Source of the DNA: an uncultured Ignavibacteria bacterium
GTDB lineage: Bacteria > Bacteroidota > Ignavibacteria > Kapaibacteriales > Kapaibacteriaceae
Direction: 5' to 3'
NCBI GenBank assembly: GCA_903939735.1
Contig: CAJAIA010000028.1
Span: forward strand, 1-48,977
Length of the DNA: 48,977 nt
Shown here: positions 1 to 7,741 of the stretch, one piece after another
Position numbering within the stretch: the stretch's first letter is position 1
How the letters are laid out: each line of letters begins with the position of its first letter
Position numbers and translations under genes: made by a program
Notes under the pieces: model-generated
Database searches by the model: none
What the model was told of the DNA's origin: nothing
The model's input: the letters and a program-made list of their open reading frames with translations, nothing else

Positions 1-714
1 ACAGTATACGATAGCAGACTCGTGTCGATGTGGCTTAAGCATCTGCGAGAGAACCTCAGCCTTTGCAGCGGTGCGTTCGACGTGAAACGTGAGGTTTGGG
101 CGATCGAAACCGCGGACGATTTCAATCGGATGGTTAAGTCGAAGTGATGTGCGAATATCGGTCCGCACGTCGGGCGTTGCAGTTGCCGTTAGGGCAAGAA
201 TGGGCACACGAACGCGATCATCAAAGAACGTTGCTATTGACTGATACGACGGACGGAAGTCATGTCCCCACTCACTGATACAGTGTGCTTCATCAACCGC
301 AAGCAAGCTTAGAGGGATCGTTCGTAGTTGTCGTCGAAACGTCGTCGACTCAAGACGTTCCGGCGCTATATAGAGCAGCTTGATGCGTCCAGCGTGGGCC
401 TCATGAAGAGCATTGTTCACCTCACCCGCTGCCATCCCACCATGCAGAGCAGCGGCAGGAATACCACGCTCACGCAGACGTTCTGTTTGATCTCGCATCA
501 GTGCGATCAGGGGTGAAACCACAAGGGTCACATGCGGAAAGATCAGCGCAGGAACTTGGTAACACACGGACTTTCCACCGCCCGTTGGGAGCACTCCGAC
601 TACGTCACTACCACCGAGCACTGCGCGGATAATGTCTTCCTGTCCCGGACGGAACTCCTCGTACGAGTAGTACTGTCGGAGATACTGACGCGCACGATCG
701 AGCGCTGAACTCAT
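1..714 (-). CDS. recQ: RecQ-family ATP-dependent DNA helicase, N-terminal 238 residues (runs off the window)
   Basis: This is a superfamily 2 DNA helicase of the RecQ family, which unwinds DNA 3'-5' in recombination and repair. I translated it from the complement, because it is open to the window edge and only the first 238 codons are present. Visible motifs are the Walker A loop with GGGKS at residues 45-49, the DEAH box at 141-144 followed directly by CISEWGHDFR, which is the RecQ aromatic-rich loop, and TATAT at 176-180 (motif III). The second helicase lobe, the zinc/winged-helix region and any HRDC domain lie outside. The ATG at 714 begins a typical RecQ N-terminus. It overlaps a TGA that ends a short upstream reading frame (ATGA). 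No clear Shine-Dalgarno is seen. The family call is very secure; the paralogue cannot be settled from half a protein. Confidence 0.95.
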   Translation of the reverse strand, partial: MSSALDRARQYLRQYYSYEEFRPGQEDIIRAVLGGSDVVGVLPTGGGKSVCYQVPALIFPHVTLVVSPLIALMRDQTERLRERGIPAAALHGGMAAGEVNNALHEAHAGRIKLLYIAPERLESTTFRRQLRTIPLSLLAVDEAHCISEWGHDFRPSYQSIATFFDDRVRVPILALTATATPDVRTDIRTSLRLNHPIEIVRGFDRPNLTFHVERTAAKAEVLSQMLKPHRHESAIVYC

Positions 715-823
715 GGGCGGACGTGTTGATCAGGTGTAGGAAGGAGTGTCTGTCCGGCTATGACGCGCGTAGAGTCTGCGATGTGACACGGCACGATAGC
801 TGCACCAATGCCGTCGTCGCGGA

Positions 824-1816
824 TTAGTTCGCAGCAACGACAGATCCAACGACAAACGGCTTTTCGTGTTCGCATGCTCGCATGACATCGTCAACACGAT
901 CTGGCGATACCACCATCACCATGCCGACGCCGAGGTTGAACACATGCCGCATTTCGTCGTCACTAATGTTGCCCGCTTGTTGGATAACCGAGAATATTGG
1001 CGGCATCGACCATGAGCCCCAGTTCACCTGCAATGCGAGTCCATCAGCGAGAATACGCGAGGTGTTGCCGACAAGACCGCCACCGGTGATGTGGGACAGT
1101 CCGTTGAGGAGGTCAGCATCGAGCAGTGGAGTTATGATATGCAGATACGAGCGGTGCACCTGAAGAAGTGCTTCGCCCACAGTGCAGCCAAGTTCATCGA
1201 GATGCTCACCAACCTTGTACCGCGGGAAGAGCGCTGCACGAGCGAGCGAGTACCCGTTAGTGTGGAGGCCATTTGATGGTAGTCCAATCAAAACGTCACC
1301 AACCGCAACACGACTGCCATTGAGAATCTTCGCCTTATCAACGACGCCAACAATCGTTCCGGCCATATCATAATCGCCATCCGCATACAGCGCCGGCATC
1401 TCGGCGGTTTCACCACCAAGCAAGGCGCAACCGTTCTCACGGCATGCGATTGCAATGCCCTTGATCACATCATGTGCGACGCCTTGTTCCAGCCGACCAG
1501 TAGCGAAGTAATCCAGGAAGAACAGCGGACGGGCGCCACAGGCGAGAATGTCATTCACGCAGTGATTTACCAAGCACTGGCCTACGGTATCGTGGACACC
1601 GGCGTCGACAGCTACCTTGAGTTTCGTTCCGACACCATCCGTGCTCGCGACGAGGACGGGATGATCAAGATCTGGGAAGCGCGCATCGTAGAAACCGCCG
1701 AAGAGTCCGATCTCGCTCAGCACACCAGGAGTGCGCGTTGCCTTCACGTAGGGCTTGATTGAATCAACGAGTGCTTCACCAGCCTCGATATCTACACCGG
1801 CGCTCTTGTAATCCAT
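824..1816 (-). CDS. purM: Phosphoribosylformylglycinamidine cyclo-ligase (AIR synthetase)
   Basis: PurM closes formylglycinamidine ribonucleotide to aminoimidazole ribonucleotide using ATP, the fifth step of purine synthesis, in the cytosol. The 330-residue product has the usual family length and starts with the family-like MDYKSAGVDI. STDGVGTK lies at 58-65, VND around 88-90 and the GGETAEMP signature at 134-141. The frame stays open 25 codons further upstream, but that extension is cysteine-rich, unlike the family, and would run into the preceding glycosyltransferase gene, so I chose the ATG at 1816. Upstream there is only a weak purine run (GAGAGA). It follows the glycosyltransferase by 22 bases and precedes recQ, so co-transcription is likely. 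purN, another purine gene, lies separately near 13 kb. Confidence 0.96.
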   Translation of the reverse strand: MDYKSAGVDIEAGEALVDSIKPYVKATRTPGVLSEIGLFGGFYDARFPDLDHPVLVASTDGVGTKLKVAVDAGVHDTVGQCLVNHCVNDILACGARPLFFLDYFATGRLEQGVAHDVIKGIAIACRENGCALLGGETAEMPALYADGDYDMAGTIVGVVDKAKILNGSRVAVGDVLIGLPSNGLHTNGYSLARAALFPRYKVGEHLDELGCTVGEALLQVHRSYLHIITPLLDADLLNGLSHITGGGLVGNTSRILADGLALQVNWGSWSMPPIFSVIQQAGNISDDEMRHVFNLGVGMVMVVSPDRVDDVMRACEHEKPFVVGSVVAAN

Positions 1817-1838
1817 TGTGGGTCTCTCAAAGACGTCG

Positions 1839-2573
1839 TTAGCGAACAGGTTCCCATTTATCCGAGGACGAGCGGCCGCGCAGCAGCACACTCAGTGCGT
1901 TGATTGTCCATGAGAACAACACACGAAAATACCCAAACTTGCGGAACCGTCTGGGCGACTCGTAGACAAGCAGCTCGGGAGCAAAACGTACGCGGGCGCG
2001 CACGCCGATGCGCGCAAACAGATCGAAATCTTCTCCGGCGACGAGTTCAGGACGATAGCCCCCTACGCGTTCGAATACCTCGCGGCGCACTACTTGGCAC
2101 TCACCCCTACCAGCTCCGATGCGAAGGATGCTCAGGAAATGCACATAGCGGTTGTAAAACACATGGAATAGTATGTCGGGCAGACGTTCCTCACCCTCAC
2201 GGAAGCGAACGGGACATGCCAATGCGGATGCACGAGCGTACCGACCATTTCGTTGGGCGAAATCGACAATGCAGCGTGTGAACTGCTCTATATCAGCTGG
2301 GACGGTATCACCATTGATAAACACGATCACTGCACCACGCGCGATGTGCGCTCCGGCGTTACGCCCGCCCGCAATGGTTTGGCGTTCAGGCCCCTTGTGC
2401 ACCGTGATACTGTCTGCATACGCTTCTGCGATCGCAAGCGTTCCGTCGGTACTGCCGCCATCGCTAACGATCAACTCGGCATGAACACGTCGTCGCCAAT
2501 CGCGATCAAACACGGAGAGCGTCTGCTCGAGCAGCTTCTCTTCCTGCAGTGTGGGAACAACCACGCTGATCAT
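1839..2573 (-). CDS. Family 2 glycosyltransferase
   Basis: This 244-residue protein has a GT-A fold of glycosyltransferase family 2. It opens directly with ISVVVPTLQEE, the nucleotide-binding first strand, followed by VSDGGSTDGT around residues 36-45 and a metal-binding-type INGDT near 90. A VAGEDFD segment near 188-194 matches the acceptor-side acidic motif. The last ~40 residues include one hydrophobic stretch (roughly 213-232) that could associate with the membrane. The short size and sequence resemble the group annotated as rSAM/selenodomain-associated transferase 2 (TIGR04283), but no partner genes of that type are near. The sugar donor and acceptor cannot be deduced. It sits 26 bases after the DUF2279 gene and 22 before purM, in a minus-strand run. 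No clear Shine-Dalgarno precedes the ATG. Confidence 0.88.
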   Translation of the reverse strand: MISVVVPTLQEEKLLEQTLSVFDRDWRRRVHAELIVSDGGSTDGTLAIAEAYADSITVHKGPERQTIAGGRNAGAHIARGAVIVFINGDTVPADIEQFTRCIVDFAQRNGRYARASALACPVRFREGEERLPDILFHVFYNRYVHFLSILRIGAGRGECQVVRREVFERVGGYRPELVAGEDFDLFARIGVRARVRFAPELLVYESPRRFRKFGYFRVLFSWTINALSVLLRGRSSSDKWEPVR

Positions 2574-2599
2574 CGGTGCAGAAGATGGTGTTGTTGAAC

Positions 2600-3580
2600 T
2601 CAGATTGGCACCACGATGGCAAACGGATACAACACACCGAGCTTGACGCCTTCGTCGCCGATCTCAAGCGTTGGTCCGGGAAGACGGATATAGTTGAGCG
2701 CTTGGCGCAGGTAGTTCAATACTCCAACTGATGACGGTGGAATGATCTTCACCCAGTCATAGTCAAGTCCAATCAGGAATCGTCGGGTTGCACCAACTTC
2801 ACGACCAGATGCGTCGACGACATCGTAGTTACGAATGCCATATCCCAATGAGACCATCATCCAGTCGGGCCAGTATTCGGCGGCTTTCGCTGGCAGCATG
2901 TTGTTCACGTTGCATGCCAACCAAAAGGTCGTGCTGTTATAGTCGTCTATAAACGTCTTTGGTCGTTGATTGCTCGTTGGATATCCAACCCATGCAGCCG
3001 GAGTGTAATTCCACCGCGGTGTAAAGTTCTGGAGGTACGGCACATACTCTTGAGCAACGTAGAAGCTCGACCCGACAAGATCGGCAATCGCATCCGACGG
3101 TGAGAAGCCCCAGTCACGAGCATAGCCATCCATGATTTCAACGTAGAGCGTGTATGCAAGTCCCGTGGCACCACCGATCCATGTCGCGGTCTTTCGATCG
3201 AAGCCCGACTCCATAAGCACGTCGCCCGTGAAGGTCGCCGTGATATAACTCGAGTACACGTGACCCGCTTTATCGAGCCCACGAGCATACTCAAAGTCTT
3301 CCTTGAACCGGAATGTTGCGCTATCTCCACTTGGCCACCATGCATTCTTCTGATGATAGTGCAGCGCCAAGGCAAGTCCGGTGAAGCCAGCACCTAATGC
3401 AATTGTTGGGATTGGCTGCACTTGCGTCTCGCGACGCGGCGTTCCGCCGAACATCGTGTAGCGTTGATTATCGGCGTACCGGAACTCATCCGGCCGCAGA
3501 TACAACGAGTCGGTCTGCCCGAATGCTTGCATGCATTCCAGCAGAAGGACGACGACGAGCAAACTATGCTTAGAGCTCAT
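2600..3580 (-). CDS. DUF2279 family protein, probably exported
   Basis: This 326-residue protein of unknown function begins with a signal peptide: basic MSSKHS, then a leucine/valine core, with cleavage plausible after AFGQ near residue 22. The central part, with GLDKAGHVYSSY, a glycine-rich helical stretch and a DGYARDWGFSPSDAIAD-type segment, matches the DUF2279 (YfiM-like) family, which is thought to be membrane- or envelope-associated. A TTG lies one codon upstream, but the ATG at 3580 is the better start. It overlaps the end of the AtuA-like gene by 11 bases, so translation is probably coupled. The second half is rich in tyrosine and tryptophan, as in outer-membrane proteins. No catalytic function can be assigned. 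Confidence 0.75.
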   Translation of the reverse strand: MSSKHSLLVVVLLLECMQAFGQTDSLYLRPDEFRYADNQRYTMFGGTPRRETQVQPIPTIALGAGFTGLALALHYHQKNAWWPSGDSATFRFKEDFEYARGLDKAGHVYSSYITATFTGDVLMESGFDRKTATWIGGATGLAYTLYVEIMDGYARDWGFSPSDAIADLVGSSFYVAQEYVPYLQNFTPRWNYTPAAWVGYPTSNQRPKTFIDDYNSTTFWLACNVNNMLPAKAAEYWPDWMMVSLGYGIRNYDVVDASGREVGATRRFLIGLDYDWVKIIPPSSVGVLNYLRQALNYIRLPGPTLEIGDEGVKLGVLYPFAIVVPI

Positions 3581-4928
3581 CAACCTGAACTGTCATGTCC
3601 ACAACGCGCTTGTCGAGCAGCGCTGGGAAATACGCCACCACATCACTCGGCTTTGGGCGTCCTCCGGAGAAACCGGTCACACTTGGTGGACCTGTCAGAA
3701 TCAGCGGTGCCAGTTCCTTGCTGAATCGCTCGATCGCCGACTTATCGGCACCGCGCACACCGATACGCATCATCACTTCGTTTGGTTCGATGTTTGTTGC
3801 AATCGGACCATGGCACGCGTTGAGTCCGACATACTCCGTGCGAATCTCATCGAAGGACAAACCGAGCACATCGAGACGCTTGCGAAGAATGGCATCTGCG
3901 GCTTGTGCCTTTTCGTACGCATCAGGTGCTGAATACGTAAGCGACCCAAACGCGACAAAGCCATCGAGGTAGCTTGCGCTGACCTTGTAAAACGGTGTGA
4001 AGGGCTTACCGGTGATACCAAAGACGCGCACGCGATCGTTGCCAAGATCTTCAAGATGAATCGACGAGAAATCAGCAATACAGTCAGGTGTGATGTACAT
4101 CGTCGGATCACCAATCTCATACATCAGCTGCTCGCTCACTGTCTCACGCGTAACCGCACCACCCGTTCCCTCGTGCTTCGTCACAATGAACGAGCCATCT
4201 GGGAACGCCTCGATGATTGGGAAGCCGACGTCGTACATGTTCGGGAGTGAACGCCAATCTCCAAGGAAGTTGCCGCCACTCGCCTGCGCACCACATTCAT
4301 TGATGTGGCCCGCAACTGTTCCTGCAGAGAGCAGATCCCAATCTTGTTCGCCCCATCCAAACTCATGAATCATTGGAGCAAGCGTCAAACCGGTGTCGGT
4401 CGTGCGACCAGTGATGATAATCTGTGCACCTTGGCGCAGAGCTTCTACAACAGGCCATGCGCCTGTATAAACGTTTGCACTTAGGAGGCGATCCTTCACC
4501 GAGGCGATCGGTTCGTCTGTTTCCATGTGCCGGAGCTCATGTCCTTGATCGACGAGCTCACTGATACGCGGCAGAATATCATCGCCCATCACAACGCCGA
4601 TTTTTAGCCCCTTTACACCAAGCTTCCGCGCAACCTCAAAGATGCGATCACGCGCTGCGATTGGATTTACTCCACCACCGTTTGTGATAAGGGTAATGCC
4701 GCGCTCGACGAGGTACGGTAGAATCTCTTCACACACATCGACAAGGTCGCGCGCATAGCCGAGGTCCGGATTGCGCATGCGCTGCTTCTGGAGAATCGAC
4801 ATTGTTACTTCGGCAAGGTAGTCCATGACGAGGTAGTCGATCGGACCACGCGATACTTGCTGTAATGGTGCGCTTTGTAGGTCGCCCCAAAAACCTTGTC
4901 CTGATGCGATCCGAATAGATGATTTCAT
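3570..4928 (-). CDS. AtuA-like acyclic terpene utilisation family protein (DUF1446)
   Basis: This 452-residue cytoplasmic protein belongs to the DUF1446 family, named after AtuA of the Pseudomonas citronellol/geraniol catabolic cluster. The biochemical role is not firmly known. It starts as the family does (MKSSIRIASGQGFWGD). Further markers are TNGGGVNP near residue 82, the glycine-rich TGRTTDT near 173 and HEGTGGAVT near 255. The frame is open for 56 more codons upstream, but those lie within the preceding membrane-protein gene and do not resemble the family, so the ATG at 4928 is preferred. The gap to that gene is 8 bases, and the 3' end overlaps the DUF2279 gene. None of the acyl-CoA carboxylase genes that usually accompany AtuA is visible, so a terpene role here is only a family name. 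Confidence 0.85.
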   Translation of the reverse strand: MKSSIRIASGQGFWGDLQSAPLQQVSRGPIDYLVMDYLAEVTMSILQKQRMRNPDLGYARDLVDVCEEILPYLVERGITLITNGGGVNPIAARDRIFEVARKLGVKGLKIGVVMGDDILPRISELVDQGHELRHMETDEPIASVKDRLLSANVYTGAWPVVEALRQGAQIIITGRTTDTGLTLAPMIHEFGWGEQDWDLLSAGTVAGHINECGAQASGGNFLGDWRSLPNMYDVGFPIIEAFPDGSFIVTKHEGTGGAVTRETVSEQLMYEIGDPTMYITPDCIADFSSIHLEDLGNDRVRVFGITGKPFTPFYKVSASYLDGFVAFGSLTYSAPDAYEKAQAADAILRKRLDVLGLSFDEIRTEYVGLNACHGPIATNIEPNEVMMRIGVRGADKSAIERFSKELAPLILTGPPSVTGFSGGRPKPSDVVAYFPALLDKRVVDMTVQVDEL

Positions 4929-4936
4929 GTCAATGT

Positions 4937-5509
4937 CTACCGTATTGAGGAAGTGTTGCGCTCGGTTGTCCCGACGTAGAAAATCTCTGCCCGCGAGTTT
5001 GCGCGCAAGATCTGCTCCAGGGGGCGAACAGAAAACGTAAAAATACGAAACGTCACAGGCCCGTTCGTCGGATCTAGAACCGTAACAGCCGTCCAAAGCC
5101 GTTCGGAGCGGAACGAAACGGTAATCATTCGATCATAGTGCATCGCTGAGAGTGTATTTCGAAGCACGGGGCGGACGATGATTCCGTGCGTCGTGACGCG
5201 TGTTCGCTGAAAGACCAGCCTGAGAAACATCTGTGCGTTTTGGACCAGAAAGATCAGAGGAAGCGCATAGAGGAAGATCGACTCGTGGGGTGTAGCGTAA
5301 ATGAGGCCCATCAGCAACACCGTGGCCATCGTGACACCGACAGCGATCAGAATTCCCGGAGCACTGACGTAGGATGCGCGATCCTCACCGAATCGAAGAC
5401 GGCGGACGTCGAGGTTGTCGAGCACCTGACGGTAGGCCAGAGCCCCGAAGAAGAGAACCCCAAAGGCAAAGGCGACATACGCCCCGTGAAGCCATAACGA
5501 CCAGTCCAT
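4937..5509 (-). CDS. Hypothetical membrane protein with three predicted helices
   Basis: I do not recognise this 190-residue protein. It has three hydrophobic segments, at about residues 8-28, 50-71 and 77-97, followed by a roughly 90-residue soluble C-terminal part. That part is rich in beta-type sequence (residues 103-180: TRVTTHGIIVRP, MITVSFRSERLW, VTFRIFTFSV) and could be a PH-like or similar small domain, as in bacterial PH-domain membrane proteins; that is inference. It is the first gene of the minus-strand run that continues with the AtuA-like gene 8 bases on. The 26-base gap to the divergent RodZ-like gene must hold or overlap both start regions. The start is the only ATG at the head of the frame. 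Confidence 0.7.
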   Translation of the reverse strand: MDWSLWLHGAYVAFAFGVLFFGALAYRQVLDNLDVRRLRFGEDRASYVSAPGILIAVGVTMATVLLMGLIYATPHESIFLYALPLIFLVQNAQMFLRLVFQRTRVTTHGIIVRPVLRNTLSAMHYDRMITVSFRSERLWTAVTVLDPTNGPVTFRIFTFSVRPLEQILRANSRAEIFYVGTTERNTSSIR

Positions 5510-5535
5510 AACCGTACCGTCGAAAAGGTGAATGA

Positions 5536-6696
5536 ATGTCGCGCAGGGACGGCATATTTGCAGTCATGGATCCCCTGTCACAACGGTTTCAAGCAGAGCG
5601 CCAGCGCCGCGGTTTATCTATCCGCGAACTCGCAACCACAACGAAAATACGAGAGCCCTACATTGAGGCGCTCGAGCGTGGACGTTACGACGTTCTGCCT
5701 GCCGTCTACGTGCGGTCATTCATACGAACACTTGGATCTGCCCTAGGAATTCCCTCGGATGAACTTGCGTCACTCATGACGGCAACATTCGATGAACAGC
5801 AGGATGTCGGCGAGCGACTTCCCGCATACCAACCGACGCCACCTCCACGCGAATCCTCTATCTCCCTGAGTCAGGCTGCTCAGCGAACGTCAGATGCTGT
5901 CGTTGCATCCGTGGAAAAAGTACGTGCAGCTGCGCAGCAGCCAATGCAGCAGATTCACGATGCATCATCACGCATTCCGCGTGTTGCTGTCATTGGCATC
6001 GGAGTAGCACTGCTGGCAGTCCTGCTGTGGCTCACTCTTCGCATGTTCGATTCGTCGTCGACACAGGAACAAGCCAGTGAGGATGTTCTCACGGTTACGG
6101 AAGATGGCAGCATCGCCCCGACTGACTCGATCATACTCACAGCTGTGGCACAGGATACGGCGTGGGTGAGCATCACCATGGATGGCACACGCTCACAGCA
6201 GGTTGTGGTAGTACCAGAGACCGAGTATCGGTGGAGCGCGATGGAAAAGTTCGTCGTGTCGATTCAGAATGCCGGAGCAGTGCAATTCTTCCGGAATGAG
6301 GCACCACTCCCCGTCTTCGGAAAAGCTGGTGAAGCCGTCCGCGAGGTCAAGATCACAAGGAAGGATGTAACGGCTTCAAACACCGCATACAAGCCCCCAA
6401 CGCAACAGCAGCCTCCACCGAAACCAGCACCAAAGCCTGCACCGAAACCTGCACCGAAACCTGCACAACAAGTAGCGCCAGCGCGGCCAAAGCCAGCAGC
6501 TGTTGCTAAGGCTGCCCCATCACGACAACAACGTGGTGCTGCTCAACAGCGTGGACGCCGGCAGGTGGTCCAGCAGCGTCGCAAGCCAGCTCCACAACGC
6601 CAGGCTCAGCAGCGGCGTCCGGCTACATCGCAGCGACGTCGTGCAATCGAGCAGCCGATCATCACGCCAGCACCACGTCAGCCAATTCGTCGATAG
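5536..6696 (+). CDS. RodZ-like protein: HTH, one transmembrane helix, DUF4115-type domain and a basic repetitive tail
   Basis: This 386-residue protein has the RodZ layout. A cytoplasmic helix-turn-helix domain of the HTH_25 type lies at residues ~15-85 (FQAERQRRGLSIRELA, then YIEALERGRYDVLP). An Ala/Gln-rich linker leads to a single membrane helix (~149-169), then a periplasmic beta domain (~190-285) like DUF4115. RodZ links MreB to the cell-wall elongation machinery. The last ~95 residues are unusual: PKPA repeats followed by a tail very rich in Arg, Gln and Pro. AGGTGA a few bases before the ATG at 5536 supports this start; the ATG at 5566 (MDPLSQRF) is an alternative without a ribosome site. 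Its TAG directly abuts the stop codon of convergent kdsD. Confidence 0.85.
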   Translation: MSRRDGIFAVMDPLSQRFQAERQRRGLSIRELATTTKIREPYIEALERGRYDVLPAVYVRSFIRTLGSALGIPSDELASLMTATFDEQQDVGERLPAYQPTPPPRESSISLSQAAQRTSDAVVASVEKVRAAAQQPMQQIHDASSRIPRVAVIGIGVALLAVLLWLTLRMFDSSSTQEQASEDVLTVTEDGSIAPTDSIILTAVAQDTAWVSITMDGTRSQQVVVVPETEYRWSAMEKFVVSIQNAGAVQFFRNEAPLPVFGKAGEAVREVKITRKDVTASNTAYKPPTQQQPPPKPAPKPAPKPAPKPAQQVAPARPKPAAVAKAAPSRQQRGAAQQRGRRQVVQQRRKPAPQRQAQQRRPATSQRRRAIEQPIITPAPRQPIRR

Positions 6697-7665
6697 TTAC
6701 AACTGTGCTCGCACGATGTCGTGCACACGCACAACACCCACGCAGCGATCATCATGCATAACTGGTACAGCGCCGATCTGACGATCGCGTTGCTCCATGA
6801 CTTGCAGAGCTGCATGCAGCGTTTCTGAAGCCTGGACAACTGCTGGCTTCGTGGTCATCACATCACGCACGAGCAACGTCATTGGATTGCCAGACGTTGC
6901 CATGAGACGGCGTACATCGCCATCTGTGAGTACCCCGGCAAGCACACCGCTATCATCCATAACACAGACGATCCCCAGAGCTCTGCGCGAGAGTTCGTCG
7001 ACAGCATCAGCCACGGTGGCACTGACAGACACACGTGGGAGTGCCTCCCCTGCGTGCATCACCTGCTCTACCGTCCGAAGAAGCGTTGAACCTATACCGC
7101 CATGTGGATGAGTACGCTGCAGCCGCTCAACAAGATCACCGTTCACCTGTGCTGCAGAAACACTCAAGAGGTCAGCCAGAATCAACGCCTGTGTTGTACT
7201 CGTCGTCGGCAGGATATTGTGCTCGTCATACTCGTGAACGATGGGAGCATAAAGACTGATCGATGCGATCTCATTCATTGTGGTGTTTTGACGCGACGTG
7301 ATCGCAATCACTGGCATCCCTAGCTCACGAACGAGCTTCACAATGTGAACGACTTCTGATGTTTCACCGCTCTTTGAGAACGCTACAAGCACGTCCGTCG
7401 GACCCAGCAAGCCGAGATCACCGTGTAGCGCGTCAACTGGATGCAAGTAGACCCCAGGGATGTGCACACTCGTTAGCGTTGCCGCCATCTTACGGGCGAT
7501 GAAGCCAGACTTACCCAGCCCCGTCGTCACGACCTTTGTCGCTGCCGCAAGGAGCTGCGCTGCTTCAACGAATCCTCCGTCTAGTTGCTGCTCAAGCAGC
7601 AGGAGTGACTCTCTCTGCCACGCCAAGGCTTGCATAGCGTGTGGTAGTAGTTCTGCTCGTTTCAT
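6697..7665 (-). CDS. kdsD: Arabinose-5-phosphate isomerase (SIS domain plus CBS pair)
   Basis: KdsD/KpsF-type enzymes convert ribulose-5-phosphate to arabinose-5-phosphate, the first step to the lipopolysaccharide sugar Kdo. The 322-residue product has the family length and layout. The N-terminal SIS domain carries GLGKSG at 49-54, HGDLG at 81-85 and the sugar-phosphate-binding SKSGET at 97-102. A linker with HPHGGIG leads to two CBS domains, roughly 205-260 and 268-322. The ATG at 7665 gives the standard N-terminus. A strong hairpin lies 24 bases upstream, belonging to the preceding gene, so the promoter is squeezed into 7666-7688 or read-through occurs. Other Kdo genes are not in the window; the lpxH-like gene near 42 kb supports lipopolysaccharide synthesis. 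Confidence 0.95.
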   Translation of the reverse strand: MKRAELLPHAMQALAWQRESLLLLEQQLDGGFVEAAQLLAAATKVVTTGLGKSGFIARKMAATLTSVHIPGVYLHPVDALHGDLGLLGPTDVLVAFSKSGETSEVVHIVKLVRELGMPVIAITSRQNTTMNEIASISLYAPIVHEYDEHNILPTTSTTQALILADLLSVSAAQVNGDLVERLQRTHPHGGIGSTLLRTVEQVMHAGEALPRVSVSATVADAVDELSRRALGIVCVMDDSGVLAGVLTDGDVRRLMATSGNPMTLLVRDVMTTKPAVVQASETLHAALQVMEQRDRQIGAVPVMHDDRCVGVVRVHDIVRAQL

Positions 7666-7688
7666 ACTGCAATCTCGTAATAAACAGC

Positions 7689-7721
7689 GAAAGCCCTCGA
7701 CACAACGTGTCGAGGGCTTTC
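7689..7721 (-). terminator. Strong hairpin terminator after the large type IX-secreted protein gene
   Basis: A perfect 15-bp inverted repeat (7689-7703 with 7707-7721) encloses the three-base loop AAC and can be extended by one more pair. The stem core is GCCCTCGACAC. On the minus strand it begins 20 bases after the stop at 7742. The following bases (GTTTATTAC) form only an imperfect U-tract. Position and strength favour a minus-strand terminator insulating kdsD from the large upstream gene. Confidence 0.8.
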
Positions 7722-7741
7722 GAAAAGATCAACCAATTCGC

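Noticed and set aside
1817-1891. A 25-codon N-terminal extension of purM containing several cysteines
   Set aside because: It overlaps the coding end of the glycosyltransferase gene, and the family N-terminus begins at the ATG at 1816.
3531-3932. Plus-strand frames across the DUF2279/AtuA junction
   Set aside because: They are antisense to two well-supported genes and show no protein-family features.
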